A stretch of 16,350 nt of DNA, taken from VBCK01 sp035511515 (GTDB lineage: Bacteria; Pseudomonadota; Gammaproteobacteria; Burkholderiales; Burkholderiaceae_F). Shown piece by piece: positions 1-9,520 of this stretch (positions are counted from its first letter, which is position 1; each line of letters opens with the position of its first letter). The notes below the pieces were generated by a model. It saw only the letters and a list, made by a program, of their open reading frames with translations. It did no database searches and was not told the DNA's origin. A program made the position numbers and the translations under genes. The stretch covers positions 1 to 16,350 of the forward strand of contig DATKFG010000138.1 of assembly GCA_035511515.1 (NCBI GenBank), given 5' to 3'.

Positions 1-48
1 GCGGCATTGGGGTCGAATGAAGGTGGGGGGCGGCCAGCATGGCACCCC

Positions 49-54
49 ATTATA
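49..54 (-). promoter_or_regulatory. Possible minus-strand -10 element upstream of uvrA
   Basis: Read on the minus strand, positions 54 to 49 give a perfect TATAAT. It could drive a gene diverging from uvrA to the left of the window. A TTGACA lies at 68-63, but only 8 nt separate the two hexamers, so they cannot form one normal sigma-70 promoter. No good -35 hexamer lies 16-18 nt upstream of the TATAAT. A minus-strand ATG at 40-38 stays open to the window edge (about 13 codons), which is too little to call a gene. Confidence 0.25.
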
Positions 55-81
55 GCCGGTGGTGTCAATAGCCCGAGGCAG

Positions 82-112
82 TTGTTCATGGCTGTTCGGA
101 TTCACATAAAAT
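82..112 (+). promoter_or_regulatory. Candidate uvrA promoter with LexA-like site
   Basis: TTGTTC at 82-87 and CATAAA at 105-110, 17 nt apart, form a plausible weak sigma-70 promoter ahead of uvrA. Overlapping the -10 is CTGT-N8-ACAT (92-107), one base off the CTGT-N8-ACAG core bound by LexA in many proteobacteria. uvrA is a classical SOS gene, so the placement makes sense. The inner eight bases are not AT-rich as in strong SOS boxes, so this remains a candidate. The ATG follows at 122 with no clear Shine-Dalgarno sequence. Confidence 0.35.
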
Positions 113-121
113 CGGCCGATC

Positions 122-2978
<2,857 letters not shown>

Positions 2979-2992
<14 letters not shown>

Positions 2993-3380
2993 GGGCGGTC
3001 ATATCGGCGCCGCGTTCCTCCAGAAGATGCCGCAGCACGGAACGGTGACAGTGGCTCTCGTCTTCGCAGTAGCAACCGACCGAAAAATTCGCCGTCCTGG
3101 AAAGCGCTGCCAGAAGGTCCAGCAACCGGGCGCTGTCGTCGCGGCTCATCTGCGCCCGGAACTTGCGCAGGAAGCGGCTCCACTGCGCCTGGGTGGTGGC
3201 CGCCTTCGCTTGAGCCACCAGCTCAGGGGTGGGCGACAGCAGGGGCATCCAGACGTCGTAGTAGTGGCGGCTTGCGAACTCGCTCTTCGGCACGCCACGG
3301 GGCGGTCGGCGCACGGCGCCGATGCGAAGGCCCTCGTCGCCGGCACGGAGCGAACCCAGCCGCACGATGCGCACGCTCAT
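2979..3380 (-). CDS. DUF488 family protein (YeaO-like)
   Basis: This is a small soluble protein of 133 residues recognised as DUF488. It has an N-terminal beta strand (VRIVRLGS), a central SEFASRHYYDVWMPLLSP region and, near the C-terminus, the family's cysteine motif, here C103-Y-C105 followed by C111-H112-R113. The biochemical role of the family is not established. The conserved Cys and CHR residues suggest metal binding or redox chemistry, but that is inference. The ATG at 3380 has an AAAGG Shine-Dalgarno sequence about 6 nt upstream. The gene lies 30 nt downstream of the GGDEF/EAL gene on the same strand and may be co-transcribed with it. Its last 14 nt overlap the end of uvrA tail to tail. 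Confidence 0.85.
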
Positions 3381-3410
3381 GTGGACCTTTCGCGATCCCG
3401 GAGCTGAATC

Positions 3411-6242
3411 CTACCGCTGCTGCGACAGGGCCGGCTCGCGCTGCTCCAGCCATTGGACGAACTGATCGGCTGCCATAGGGCGGGTGTAGTAGTAGCCCTG
3501 GACCCGGTTGCAGCGCCACCTTCGCAGAAGCACCAGTTGCTGGGCGTTCTCCACTCCTTCGGCGACGACGGCCTTGTTCAGCGTATGGGCCAGGTTGATG
3601 ATCGCTTTGGTGATCGCCCGTGCATCGTGGTCCTGCGTCATGTCCGCGATGAAGGACTGGTCCACCTTGAGCACGTCGACCGGCAGGCGCTTCAGGTACG
3701 ACATCGACGAATAGCCGGTGCCGAAATCGTCGATCGCGATCTGCACTCCCATCTGTCGCAGGCGGCCTAGCACCTTGACGGCGTCGGCGCTGTCGTCCAT
3801 GAACAGGCTCTCGGTGACCTCGATCTCCAGCGCCGTGGCCGGCGTGGGCCCGGCGCGCAGCGCCTCCTCGACGGTCTGGATCAGGTCTGCGCGGCGGAAC
3901 TGGCGGGCCGATACGTTGACGGCGATTCGCGGCAGCGTCACGCCCGCGGATCGCCAGGCCGCATGCTGGGCGCACGCCGCCAACAGTACCCGGCGGCCGA
4001 TCTCCTCGATCAAGCCGGTTTCCTCGGCCACGCCGATGAACTCGCCCGGCATCACGAGACCGCGGACCGGGTGGTTCCAGCGCAGCAAGGCCTCGGCCCC
4101 GCTGATCAGGCCGGTGCGCAGATCGAACTGGGGCTGAAAGTGCAGAGCAAACTCGTTGCGCGCAAGGGCCTGGCGCAGCTCCCGCTCCAGCGCGAGGCGG
4201 TTGACCGCCTCGGCATTCATCCGTTCCTCGAAAAAGACGTAGCGGCTGCGCCCGCTGTCCTTGGCCCGATACATCGCCGTATCGGCCTTCTTCAGCAGGT
4301 CATCGCTGTCGCCGGCATCGTTCGGGCAGATCGCGATGCCGATGCTCGCGCTCACGTAGCTTTCCTGGGGCCCTGCGACGAACGGTTCCGACATCGACCG
4401 CACGATGTGCTCCGCGACCATGGTCACGGCCGGCACGCCGCTGATATTGGGCAGGATGATCGCGAACTCGTCACCGCCCAGGCGCGCGAGCGCGTCGCCT
4501 TCGCGGATGCAGGTGCGCATCCGCTGGGCCGTGTGCGCGAGCAGCTCGTCGCCGGCCGTGTGGCCCAGGCTGTCGTTGACACTCTTGAACCGATCCAGGT
4601 CGACGTACAGCAGCGCCAGGCGGCGGCCCTCGCGGTGGGCGTTGGCGATTTCCTGGGACAGCCTCTCCTTGAAAAGCAGCCGGTTCGGCAGGCCGGTCAG
4701 GTCGTCGTGGCGGGCCTGGAAGATCAGACGCTCGTCGCGGGCCGCCGCCGACAGGGCAACTCCGATCCGGTCGCACAGGTCGCGCAGCGCCACCAGCACG
4801 TCGTCGGCCAGCTGGGCCCCTTCGGCCAGCTCGAGGCACGCAAAAGCGCACAACTTTTCGCGCTCCACGATCGGCAACACGAAAAACCGCGGCCGAAGCG
4901 TGCCGTGCCGCTGCGGCGGATGCAAGGCCGTCGCCTCCGCGGCCTCGAGCCAGAACCCGTCCGGATGCTCGACGATTTTTTGCAGCAGGTGTGGCGCCAC
5001 GCGGATCCGGCTCATCTCGGGGCTGCCGTGGCGCCCCGCCGCGAGCGCGTACATCCGGCCCTCGCCCGACGCTGCCGGCTCCAGCACGACGATCTGGGCG
5101 AAACCGGCCGGCGCCAACTCCCGGATCCGGGCCAGCACGAGTTCGAAAACCGGATCGATGTCGAGCTTGGACAAAATGGCCTGGTCGATGCTCGAAAGGA
5201 CCTTGAGGGTATCCAGCTGCCGGCCCAGGCGCGCCGCCATGTCGTTGAACGAGCTGGCCAATTCTCCGAATTCGTCGCTTCCCGCCACGGTGACGCGGTG
5301 GCCGAAATCGGCGTGCGCCAGACGGCGGGTGCCATGGATCAGCTTGTCCAGCGGGCCCAGCGTGCGGCGAATCTGGCCAACGCTCAGCAGCGCGACCATC
5401 AGCAGCGCGAGCACGATCACGTCGACGAAAATCCGGCTGAACTGCTCGACCGGCACCAGCGCGGCCGACTCCGGCTGGATCGCGACGAAGGTCCAGTAGG
5501 GCGCGAAGAACTTCGGTTTCAGGAAAAGCTGCCATTGCCCGACGAGCATCGCCGGGCCAGCGACGCTCGCGCGGGGATCGCGCGACGCGCCCGATACCCG
5601 GTCTGCCTGGGCGGCCGGGCCCGATGGCGCATCCGGTTGCGAACAGAAGAGCCTGGCCCCGGTGTCGGCCAGCACGCACACGTTGACCGCTTCGGGAAAA
5701 CTGTCGGGCGCGCCCCACAGCTGCAGCGGGTTCAGCTCCGCGGCCAGCGCGAACCGGTCGGGCCGGCTCGCGTCGAGCCCCTGCAGCAGCACAACACGCG
5801 GCGCGCCGCCGGCCACGGGCTGCACGATCAGGAGCGACTCGTCGTGGGCCAGATGCGCTTGCGCGGCGGCTCCGACCTGCGGCCATGACAGCGCAGCGCC
5901 GAGTATCGGGATCGGCTGCGCGCCCGGACCCACGATCGTCAGGCTGGAGTACGTCTGCTGCAACGTCTGCCGGAGGCGGCCTGCGGGTGCGCCGCCGTCG
6001 TGCAAGCCGATCGCGACCTGCTGCAGCCCTTCGTGCGCCAGTGCCAGGCGCTCGTACACATTGAGCGCGTACGCCTTGCTGGCTGCCTTCAACTGAGCCT
6101 TGGCTTGCTGCGTGAGCAGCGCACGCACCTGGCTCAGCGACAGGACCGCCAGCGCGAGCGCCGGCAGGAAGGCGGACAGCACGAACAGCGCCAGGATCCG
6201 GCGCGCGACCTTGCTCCGCAGGAACGTTCCTTCGACCTTCAT
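3411..6242 (-). CDS. Membrane GGDEF/EAL cyclic-di-GMP enzyme with CACHE-like sensor, HAMP and GAF domains
   Basis: This is a 943-residue inner-membrane protein predicted to make and/or break cyclic di-GMP. In order: a membrane segment (about 15-36); a periplasmic region (37-270) with a CACHE-like stretch holding C189 and C200; a second membrane segment (271-289); HAMP (290-345); GAF-like (350-500); GGDEF (510-672); and EAL (685-930). The diguanylate cyclase motif GGDEF is intact at 589-593, with the inhibitory RxxD site (R580, D583) five residues before it. The phosphodiesterase motifs are also intact: E717-A-L, DDFGTGYS from 838, K859-V-D and AEGVE at 894-898. Both activities therefore look possible, and net output cannot be predicted. 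I start it at 6242, 10 nt after the pseudopilin stop. An upstream ATG at 6305 would add 21 residues overlapping that gene and lacks membrane-protein character. Confidence 0.93.
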   Translation of the reverse strand: MKVEGTFLRSKVARRILALFVLSAFLPALALAVLSLSQVRALLTQQAKAQLKAASKAYALNVYERLALAHEGLQQVAIGLHDGGAPAGRLRQTLQQTYSSLTIVGPGAQPIPILGAALSWPQVGAAAQAHLAHDESLLIVQPVAGGAPRVVLLQGLDASRPDRFALAAELNPLQLWGAPDSFPEAVNVCVLADTGARLFCSQPDAPSGPAAQADRVSGASRDPRASVAGPAMLVGQWQLFLKPKFFAPYWTFVAIQPESAALVPVEQFSRIFVDVIVLALLMVALLSVGQIRRTLGPLDKLIHGTRRLAHADFGHRVTVAGSDEFGELASSFNDMAARLGRQLDTLKVLSSIDQAILSKLDIDPVFELVLARIRELAPAGFAQIVVLEPAASGEGRMYALAAGRHGSPEMSRIRVAPHLLQKIVEHPDGFWLEAAEATALHPPQRHGTLRPRFFVLPIVEREKLCAFACLELAEGAQLADDVLVALRDLCDRIGVALSAAARDERLIFQARHDDLTGLPNRLLFKERLSQEIANAHREGRRLALLYVDLDRFKSVNDSLGHTAGDELLAHTAQRMRTCIREGDALARLGGDEFAIILPNISGVPAVTMVAEHIVRSMSEPFVAGPQESYVSASIGIAICPNDAGDSDDLLKKADTAMYRAKDSGRSRYVFFEERMNAEAVNRLALERELRQALARNEFALHFQPQFDLRTGLISGAEALLRWNHPVRGLVMPGEFIGVAEETGLIEEIGRRVLLAACAQHAAWRSAGVTLPRIAVNVSARQFRRADLIQTVEEALRAGPTPATALEIEVTESLFMDDSADAVKVLGRLRQMGVQIAIDDFGTGYSSMSYLKRLPVDVLKVDQSFIADMTQDHDARAITKAIINLAHTLNKAVVAEGVENAQQLVLLRRWRCNRVQGYYYTRPMAADQFVQWLEQREPALSQQR

Positions 6243-6252
6243 CCCCGCGTAC

Positions 6253-6720
6253 TCAGAAATCGGCCGCCAGTCCGACGAAACCGCCGTTGCGCCCCCGAAC
6301 CACATCGTCCTGGCTGACGTTGGCCGTCAGCGGCGGCACGCTGCGGCCGTCTTTGCCCATGCTGTACAGGTCGTAGTCGGAATTGATCGGCACCAGCGAC
6401 TTGTCTTTGCGCGCCTGGCCATGGCCGTGGATGTTCGTCAGATCCAGGTACTGATACGGGTTGCCCCACGGATCGATCAGGTTGATGTTGTTCAGGCCAT
6501 TGAGCGCGCCGGGAAACGTTCCGTGGTCGGCCAGGTACTGGGCGATTGAAACTTCTATCTGGACGATGTCGCCTTCGGCCTGCGTCACCCTGGCCTTGTC
6601 GATGTAATTCGAATACGACGGAATCGCGATCAGCGCCAGCACGCCGGCGATGACCAGGACGAGCAACAGCTCGACCAGCGTGAAAGCGGCCATCCGCGAA
6701 TTGAAGGGCTTGGCGGGCAC
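6253..6720 (-). CDS. GspG-like prepilin (type II secretion/type IV pilus pseudopilin family)
   Basis: This small pilin-like protein is inserted in the inner membrane and matured by prepilin peptidase. From the GTG at 6720 it has 155 residues: a 12-residue leader with K4 and R9, then FTLVELLLVLVIAG with the key Glu at mature position 5 and one hydrophobic helix. The C-terminal part carries GspG hallmarks, DPWGNPYQY (83-91) and SDYDLYSMGKDG (114-125), the latter resembling the calcium-binding loop of major pseudopilins. Residue -1 of the cleavage site is Ala rather than the usual Gly. The GTG has AAGG 8 nt upstream. Other in-frame starts are ATG 6780, with a longer leader and no Shine-Dalgarno sequence, and ATG 6693, which leaves only three leader residues. 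No other secretion genes are nearby. It is followed 10 nt later by the GGDEF/EAL gene. Confidence 0.85.
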   Translation of the reverse strand: MPAKPFNSRMAAFTLVELLLVLVIAGVLALIAIPSYSNYIDKARVTQAEGDIVQIEVSIAQYLADHGTFPGALNGLNNINLIDPWGNPYQYLDLTNIHGHGQARKDKSLVPINSDYDLYSMGKDGRSVPPLTANVSQDDVVRGRNGGFVGLAADF

Positions 6721-6837
6721 TTCCTGTACCTTAAGAATCGTCAAAAGGAGCCGGTAAATAAAATAGGGTCGGCCTTCCATGAAGTCGGCGATCGGCTGGC
6801 GTACTTGAGCCCGCCCAGCCCCACAGGAGGACAATGG
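6721..6837. promoter_or_regulatory. Divergent control region between pseudopilin gene and aidB
   Basis: This 117-nt space separates two divergent genes. Its part at 6731-6770 is clearly richer in A+T than the surrounding DNA, as expected for back-to-back promoters. A TAAAAT at 6759-6764 could be the aidB -10, but no good -35 is visible at the right distance. On the minus strand there are T-rich -10-like strings over the same stretch. I see no Ada-box-like sequence. The aidB Shine-Dalgarno AGGAGG lies at 6825-6830. Confidence 0.4.
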
Positions 6838-8550
6838 ATGCGGCCCATGGACACCTCGACTCCCCGCGGCTCGGACCAGACGGCGCCGGACCGTTTCCTG
6901 GCGGTAACCCACGAGGTCGTCAATCAGCCGACCGAACTGGCCGGCTACAACCTGTACGCGGCCGACCGGGCGCTGCGCGAAGCGGTCGTGCGCGAGGCAG
7001 CGGGCAGCGCCGAGGCCAGTCTGCTCGAATTCGGCCGCAGAATCGGCACGCCCGAGTACCTGGAGCTCGGCCGCTTGGCCAACCAATACCCGCCGGAATT
7101 CGAGCCGAACGACCGCTTCGGCCATCGCACCGACCTGGTCCGCTTCCATCCCGCCTATCACGCGCTGATGCGCACGGCGATCGCGGAAGGACTGCATGCT
7201 TCGCCGTGGACCGAGCCCGGTCCGGGCGCCCATGCCGCGCGCGCGGCCCGCTACTACCTGCACGCGCAGGTCGAGGCCGGCCACGGCTGCCCGATCACGA
7301 TGACGTTCGCCGCGGTCCCGAGCCTGCGGCTGCAGCCGGAGCTGGCGGCCCAGTGGGAATCCAGGATCACATCGCGCCAGTACGACCCGGGCAACCGGCC
7401 GGCGCACGACAAGGCCGGGGTCACGGTCGGCATGGCGATGACCGAAAAACAGGGCGGCTCCGATGTGCGCGCCAACACGACGCGCGCCTGGCCGACCGCC
7501 TCGCCAGGGCCCGGGCAGCCGTACGAGCTGGTCGGCCACAAGTTTTTCGTTTCGGCGCCGATGTGCGACCTGTTCCTGGTGCTGGCGCAGGCGCCGCGCG
7601 GGCTGACGTGCTTTCTGCTGCCGCGCTGGCGGCCCGACGGCTCGAAGAACCCGATCCAGATCCAGCGCCTGAAACGGAAGATGGGCAACGTCTCGAATGC
7701 TTCGGCCGAGACGGAGCTGCGCGGCGCGCTCGCCTGGATGGTCGGGGAAGAGGGACGCGGAGTGCGCACGATCATCGAGATGGTCGCGATGACCCGCTTC
7801 GACTGCATGATCGGGTCGAGCGCCGGCATGCGGATGGCGGCATCCCAGGCGCTGCACCATTGCCGCCAGCGCAGCGCGTTCGGCCGGCGCCTGGTCGATC
7901 AGCCGTTGATGACCAACGTTCTGGCCGAGCTGGCGCTCGAATCGGAGGCCGCGCTGGCGCTGACCATGCGGATGGCGGGCGCTCTGGATCGCCGCGCCCA
8001 GGAGCACGAGGATCTGCTGGTACGTCTGTGCACCGCGGTCGGAAAATATTGGATCTGCAAGCGCGCCCCGCAGCACGCCGCCGAGGCGATGGAGTGCATC
8101 GGCGGCAGCGGGGTGATGGAAGACTCGCCGCTGCCGCGCCTTTACCGCGAGGCGCCGGTGAACGCGATCTGGGAAGGCAGCGGCAACATCCAGTGCCTCG
8201 ATGCGCTGCGGGCGATCCGCAGGACGCCGGCCGTGGTCCAGGCCTATTTCGACGAGGTCGGCCGGGCGCGCGGCGGCTCAGCGCTGCTGGACCGCCAGGT
8301 CGCGCAGCTGCAACAGCAACTGGGCGATCTGCGCGACGAGGCCGACATCGAGTACCGGGCACGGGGCCTGGTCGACCGGATGGCCACGGTGCTGCAGGCG
8401 GCGCTGCTGGTGCGGCACGCGCCGGCCTGGGTCGCGGACGCCTTCTGTGCCTCGCGGCTTGAAGCCCACGGGCATCACCAGTACGGTGCGCTGCCGCCCG
8501 GGGTCGAATGCGGGCGGATCATCGAGCGGGCGATGCCCGCGGAAGGCTGA
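6838..8550 (+). CDS. aidB: AidB-like acyl-CoA dehydrogenase (adaptive response to alkylation)
   Basis: This flavoprotein belongs to the acyl-CoA dehydrogenase superfamily, AidB branch. In E. coli AidB is induced during the adaptive response, binds DNA, protects it from alkylation and has weak isovaleryl-CoA dehydrogenase activity. The 570-residue product (E. coli 541) follows the AidB pattern closely: VVNQPTELAGYNLY near the N-terminus, LHAQVEAGHGCPITMTFA, MTEKQGGSDVRANTT from M201, MTRFDCMIGS, and RLYREAPVNAIWEGSGN holding the presumed catalytic Glu446. The extra C-terminal domain typical of AidB is present. Start choice is clear: AGGAGG at 6825-6830 is 7 nt before ATG 6838. An out-of-frame ATG at 6834 and an upstream TTG at 6805 are less likely. 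The gene is alone, divergent from the pseudopilin and convergent with the BPSS1780-type gene. Confidence 0.92.
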   Translation: MRPMDTSTPRGSDQTAPDRFLAVTHEVVNQPTELAGYNLYAADRALREAVVREAAGSAEASLLEFGRRIGTPEYLELGRLANQYPPEFEPNDRFGHRTDLVRFHPAYHALMRTAIAEGLHASPWTEPGPGAHAARAARYYLHAQVEAGHGCPITMTFAAVPSLRLQPELAAQWESRITSRQYDPGNRPAHDKAGVTVGMAMTEKQGGSDVRANTTRAWPTASPGPGQPYELVGHKFFVSAPMCDLFLVLAQAPRGLTCFLLPRWRPDGSKNPIQIQRLKRKMGNVSNASAETELRGALAWMVGEEGRGVRTIIEMVAMTRFDCMIGSSAGMRMAASQALHHCRQRSAFGRRLVDQPLMTNVLAELALESEAALALTMRMAGALDRRAQEHEDLLVRLCTAVGKYWICKRAPQHAAEAMECIGGSGVMEDSPLPRLYREAPVNAIWEGSGNIQCLDALRAIRRTPAVVQAYFDEVGRARGGSALLDRQVAQLQQQLGDLRDEADIEYRARGLVDRMATVLQAALLVRHAPAWVADAFCASRLEAHGHHQYGALPPGVECGRIIERAMPAEG

Positions 8551-8557
8551 GCACCCT

Positions 8558-8610
8558 CGGGCGAGGGGCGATACAGCGTGCCCCGGGGACGATCGATCGC
8601 CCCTCGCCCG
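8558..8610. repeat. 15-bp perfect inverted repeat between convergent genes
   Basis: Positions 8558-8572 are the exact reverse complement of 8596-8610 (arms of 15 bp, GC-rich, centred on GGGCGAGGGGCG), separated by 23 nt. It starts 8 nt after the aidB stop. No T-run follows the stem on either strand, so a standard Rho-independent terminator is not supported. It may still stop or stabilise transcripts of the two convergent genes. Confidence 0.65.
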
Positions 8611-8638
8611 CGCAGCGGGAGAGGGGAGGGGGTGAGGG
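8601..8638. repeat. Second hairpin overlapping a G-rich run; resembles a dispersed intergenic repeat
   Basis: Arms 8601-8611 and 8615-8625 form an 11-bp stem with one mismatch and a 3-nt loop. The left arm is shared with the larger inverted repeat, so the two foldings exclude each other. The G-rich run 8617-8638 has four tracts of three or more G separated by 1-3 nt, matching the pattern of a G-quadruplex on the plus strand. The CCCTC..GAGGG style resembles short dispersed repeats common between genes in high-GC proteobacteria. That is recalled, not searched. Confidence 0.5.
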
Positions 8639-8669
8639 TAACGTCAGAAGGCCGATCCGTGCGGGTCGA

Positions 8670-9437
8670 TCACCCCGGATCGGGACCGGGCGTGCCCGCC
8701 TCGAACAGATCGCAGTACGCCGCGTACGTCGACAGCGCCATCAACGGCAGCAGCACCAGCCACCCCAGCCCGAGCGGGATCGAGGCGACGATCGCGAACG
8801 CGATCCAGAGCAGTCCGTAGACGGCCAAGGCACCCACGTTGGCCCAGCAGGCGGCCAGGCTGGCCTTCAACGCTTCGACCGGCGGCTGCTGCTTCAAGAC
8901 GATCAGTGCCGGCGCCAGCCAGGCGGCCATGCCGATCGGAATCAGCAGCACCAGCGCGGCCAGCAGCAGCAGCAGCGAGGTTGCGCCCAACCCGGCCAGC
9001 ACGCCCATGTTTCCGGTCATTCCACCGAACATGGCGCCGAACGCCGCGCCGGCACCGGCTACGGCCAGCGCTCCGATGATCAGCAGCACCGCCACCATCA
9101 GCAGCGCCGCTCCGATCACCAGCGAGCCCAGCGGCGGCCCGAAGCCGGCGAACAGGTCGCCGACCGCCGGCGCGGTTGCTTGGTCCGTCTTGCGCGCGGC
9201 CAGCATCAGCCCGCCGGCGAATAGGAACGCGGCGAGGTGCGCCGCGATCCATCCGAGCATCGGAACCACGTGCAGCACCACGTAGATCACGGCGGCGATC
9301 AAGCACATCACGATCCAGACCGCGGCAGCGCCGCGGTGAAACAGCAGCTTCCACGCGCTGCTCCACCACTGCACACCGTGACCGGAGTGCACCTGCCGGA
9401 AGGGGGGCGTTTGCAACTGCAGCGACGGCTCTTGCAT
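8670..9437 (-). CDS. BPSS1780-family inner-membrane protein
   Basis: This is a 255-residue multi-pass membrane protein of unknown function that I recognise as the BPSS1780 family of betaproteobacteria. A cytoplasmic-looking N-terminus with a QVHSGHGVQWWSSAW segment (residues 15-29) is followed by hydrophobic segments at about 36-56, 60-81, 104-131 and 152-180, then a long hydrophobic stretch at 200-242 that probably spans twice. The Leu/Ala-rich helix near 155 is encoded by a run of CAG-like triplets at about 8945-8977. The ATG at 9437 has GAGG about 6 nt upstream. It lies 83 nt downstream of the antiporter gene on the same strand and may be expressed with it or from a weak promoter in the gap. 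No catalytic motif is seen, so no function is assigned. Confidence 0.85.
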   Translation of the reverse strand: MQEPSLQLQTPPFRQVHSGHGVQWWSSAWKLLFHRGAAAVWIVMCLIAAVIYVVLHVVPMLGWIAAHLAAFLFAGGLMLAARKTDQATAPAVGDLFAGFGPPLGSLVIGAALLMVAVLLIIGALAVAGAGAAFGAMFGGMTGNMGVLAGLGATSLLLLLAALVLLIPIGMAAWLAPALIVLKQQPPVEALKASLAACWANVGALAVYGLLWIAFAIVASIPLGLGWLVLLPLMALSTYAAYCDLFEAGTPGPDPG

Positions 9438-9520
9438 CGAACACCTCGGAATGTGGGACCTTCCTGGCCCACGCCGATGCTGTCAGAGGCGATTGTTGCG
9501 GTCAATCACCGGCAATTTGC
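9438..9520 (-). promoter_or_regulatory. Gap with weak promoter-like sequence before the BPSS1780-type gene
   Basis: This 83-nt gap lies between two same-strand genes. On the minus strand TTGACC (9505-9500) is followed after 17 nt by CAGCAT, a good -35 with a poor -10. It may give the downstream gene its own weak promoter. No terminator hairpin with a T-run is seen for the antiporter gene. Confidence 0.25.

Noticed and set aside
1..40. Start of a divergent minus-strand gene at the left edge
   Set aside because: About 13 open codons from an ATG at 40 are too few to identify, and no ribosome-binding site is seen.
49..68. Minus-strand TTGACA and TATAAT as one promoter
   Set aside because: Each hexamer is perfect, but they are only 8 nt apart instead of about 17, so they cannot work as a pair.
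6781..8076. Upstream extension of the pseudopilin frame antisense to aidB
   Set aside because: The stretch has no pilin features and lies opposite the well-supported aidB. The pilin begins near 6720.
8558..8610. Classical Rho-independent terminator
   Set aside because: The stem is strong but no T-run follows it on either strand.
8945..8977. CAG-type triplet run as a microsatellite
   Set aside because: It encodes Leu/Ala residues of a membrane helix in the BPSS1780-type gene. Codon bias explains it.
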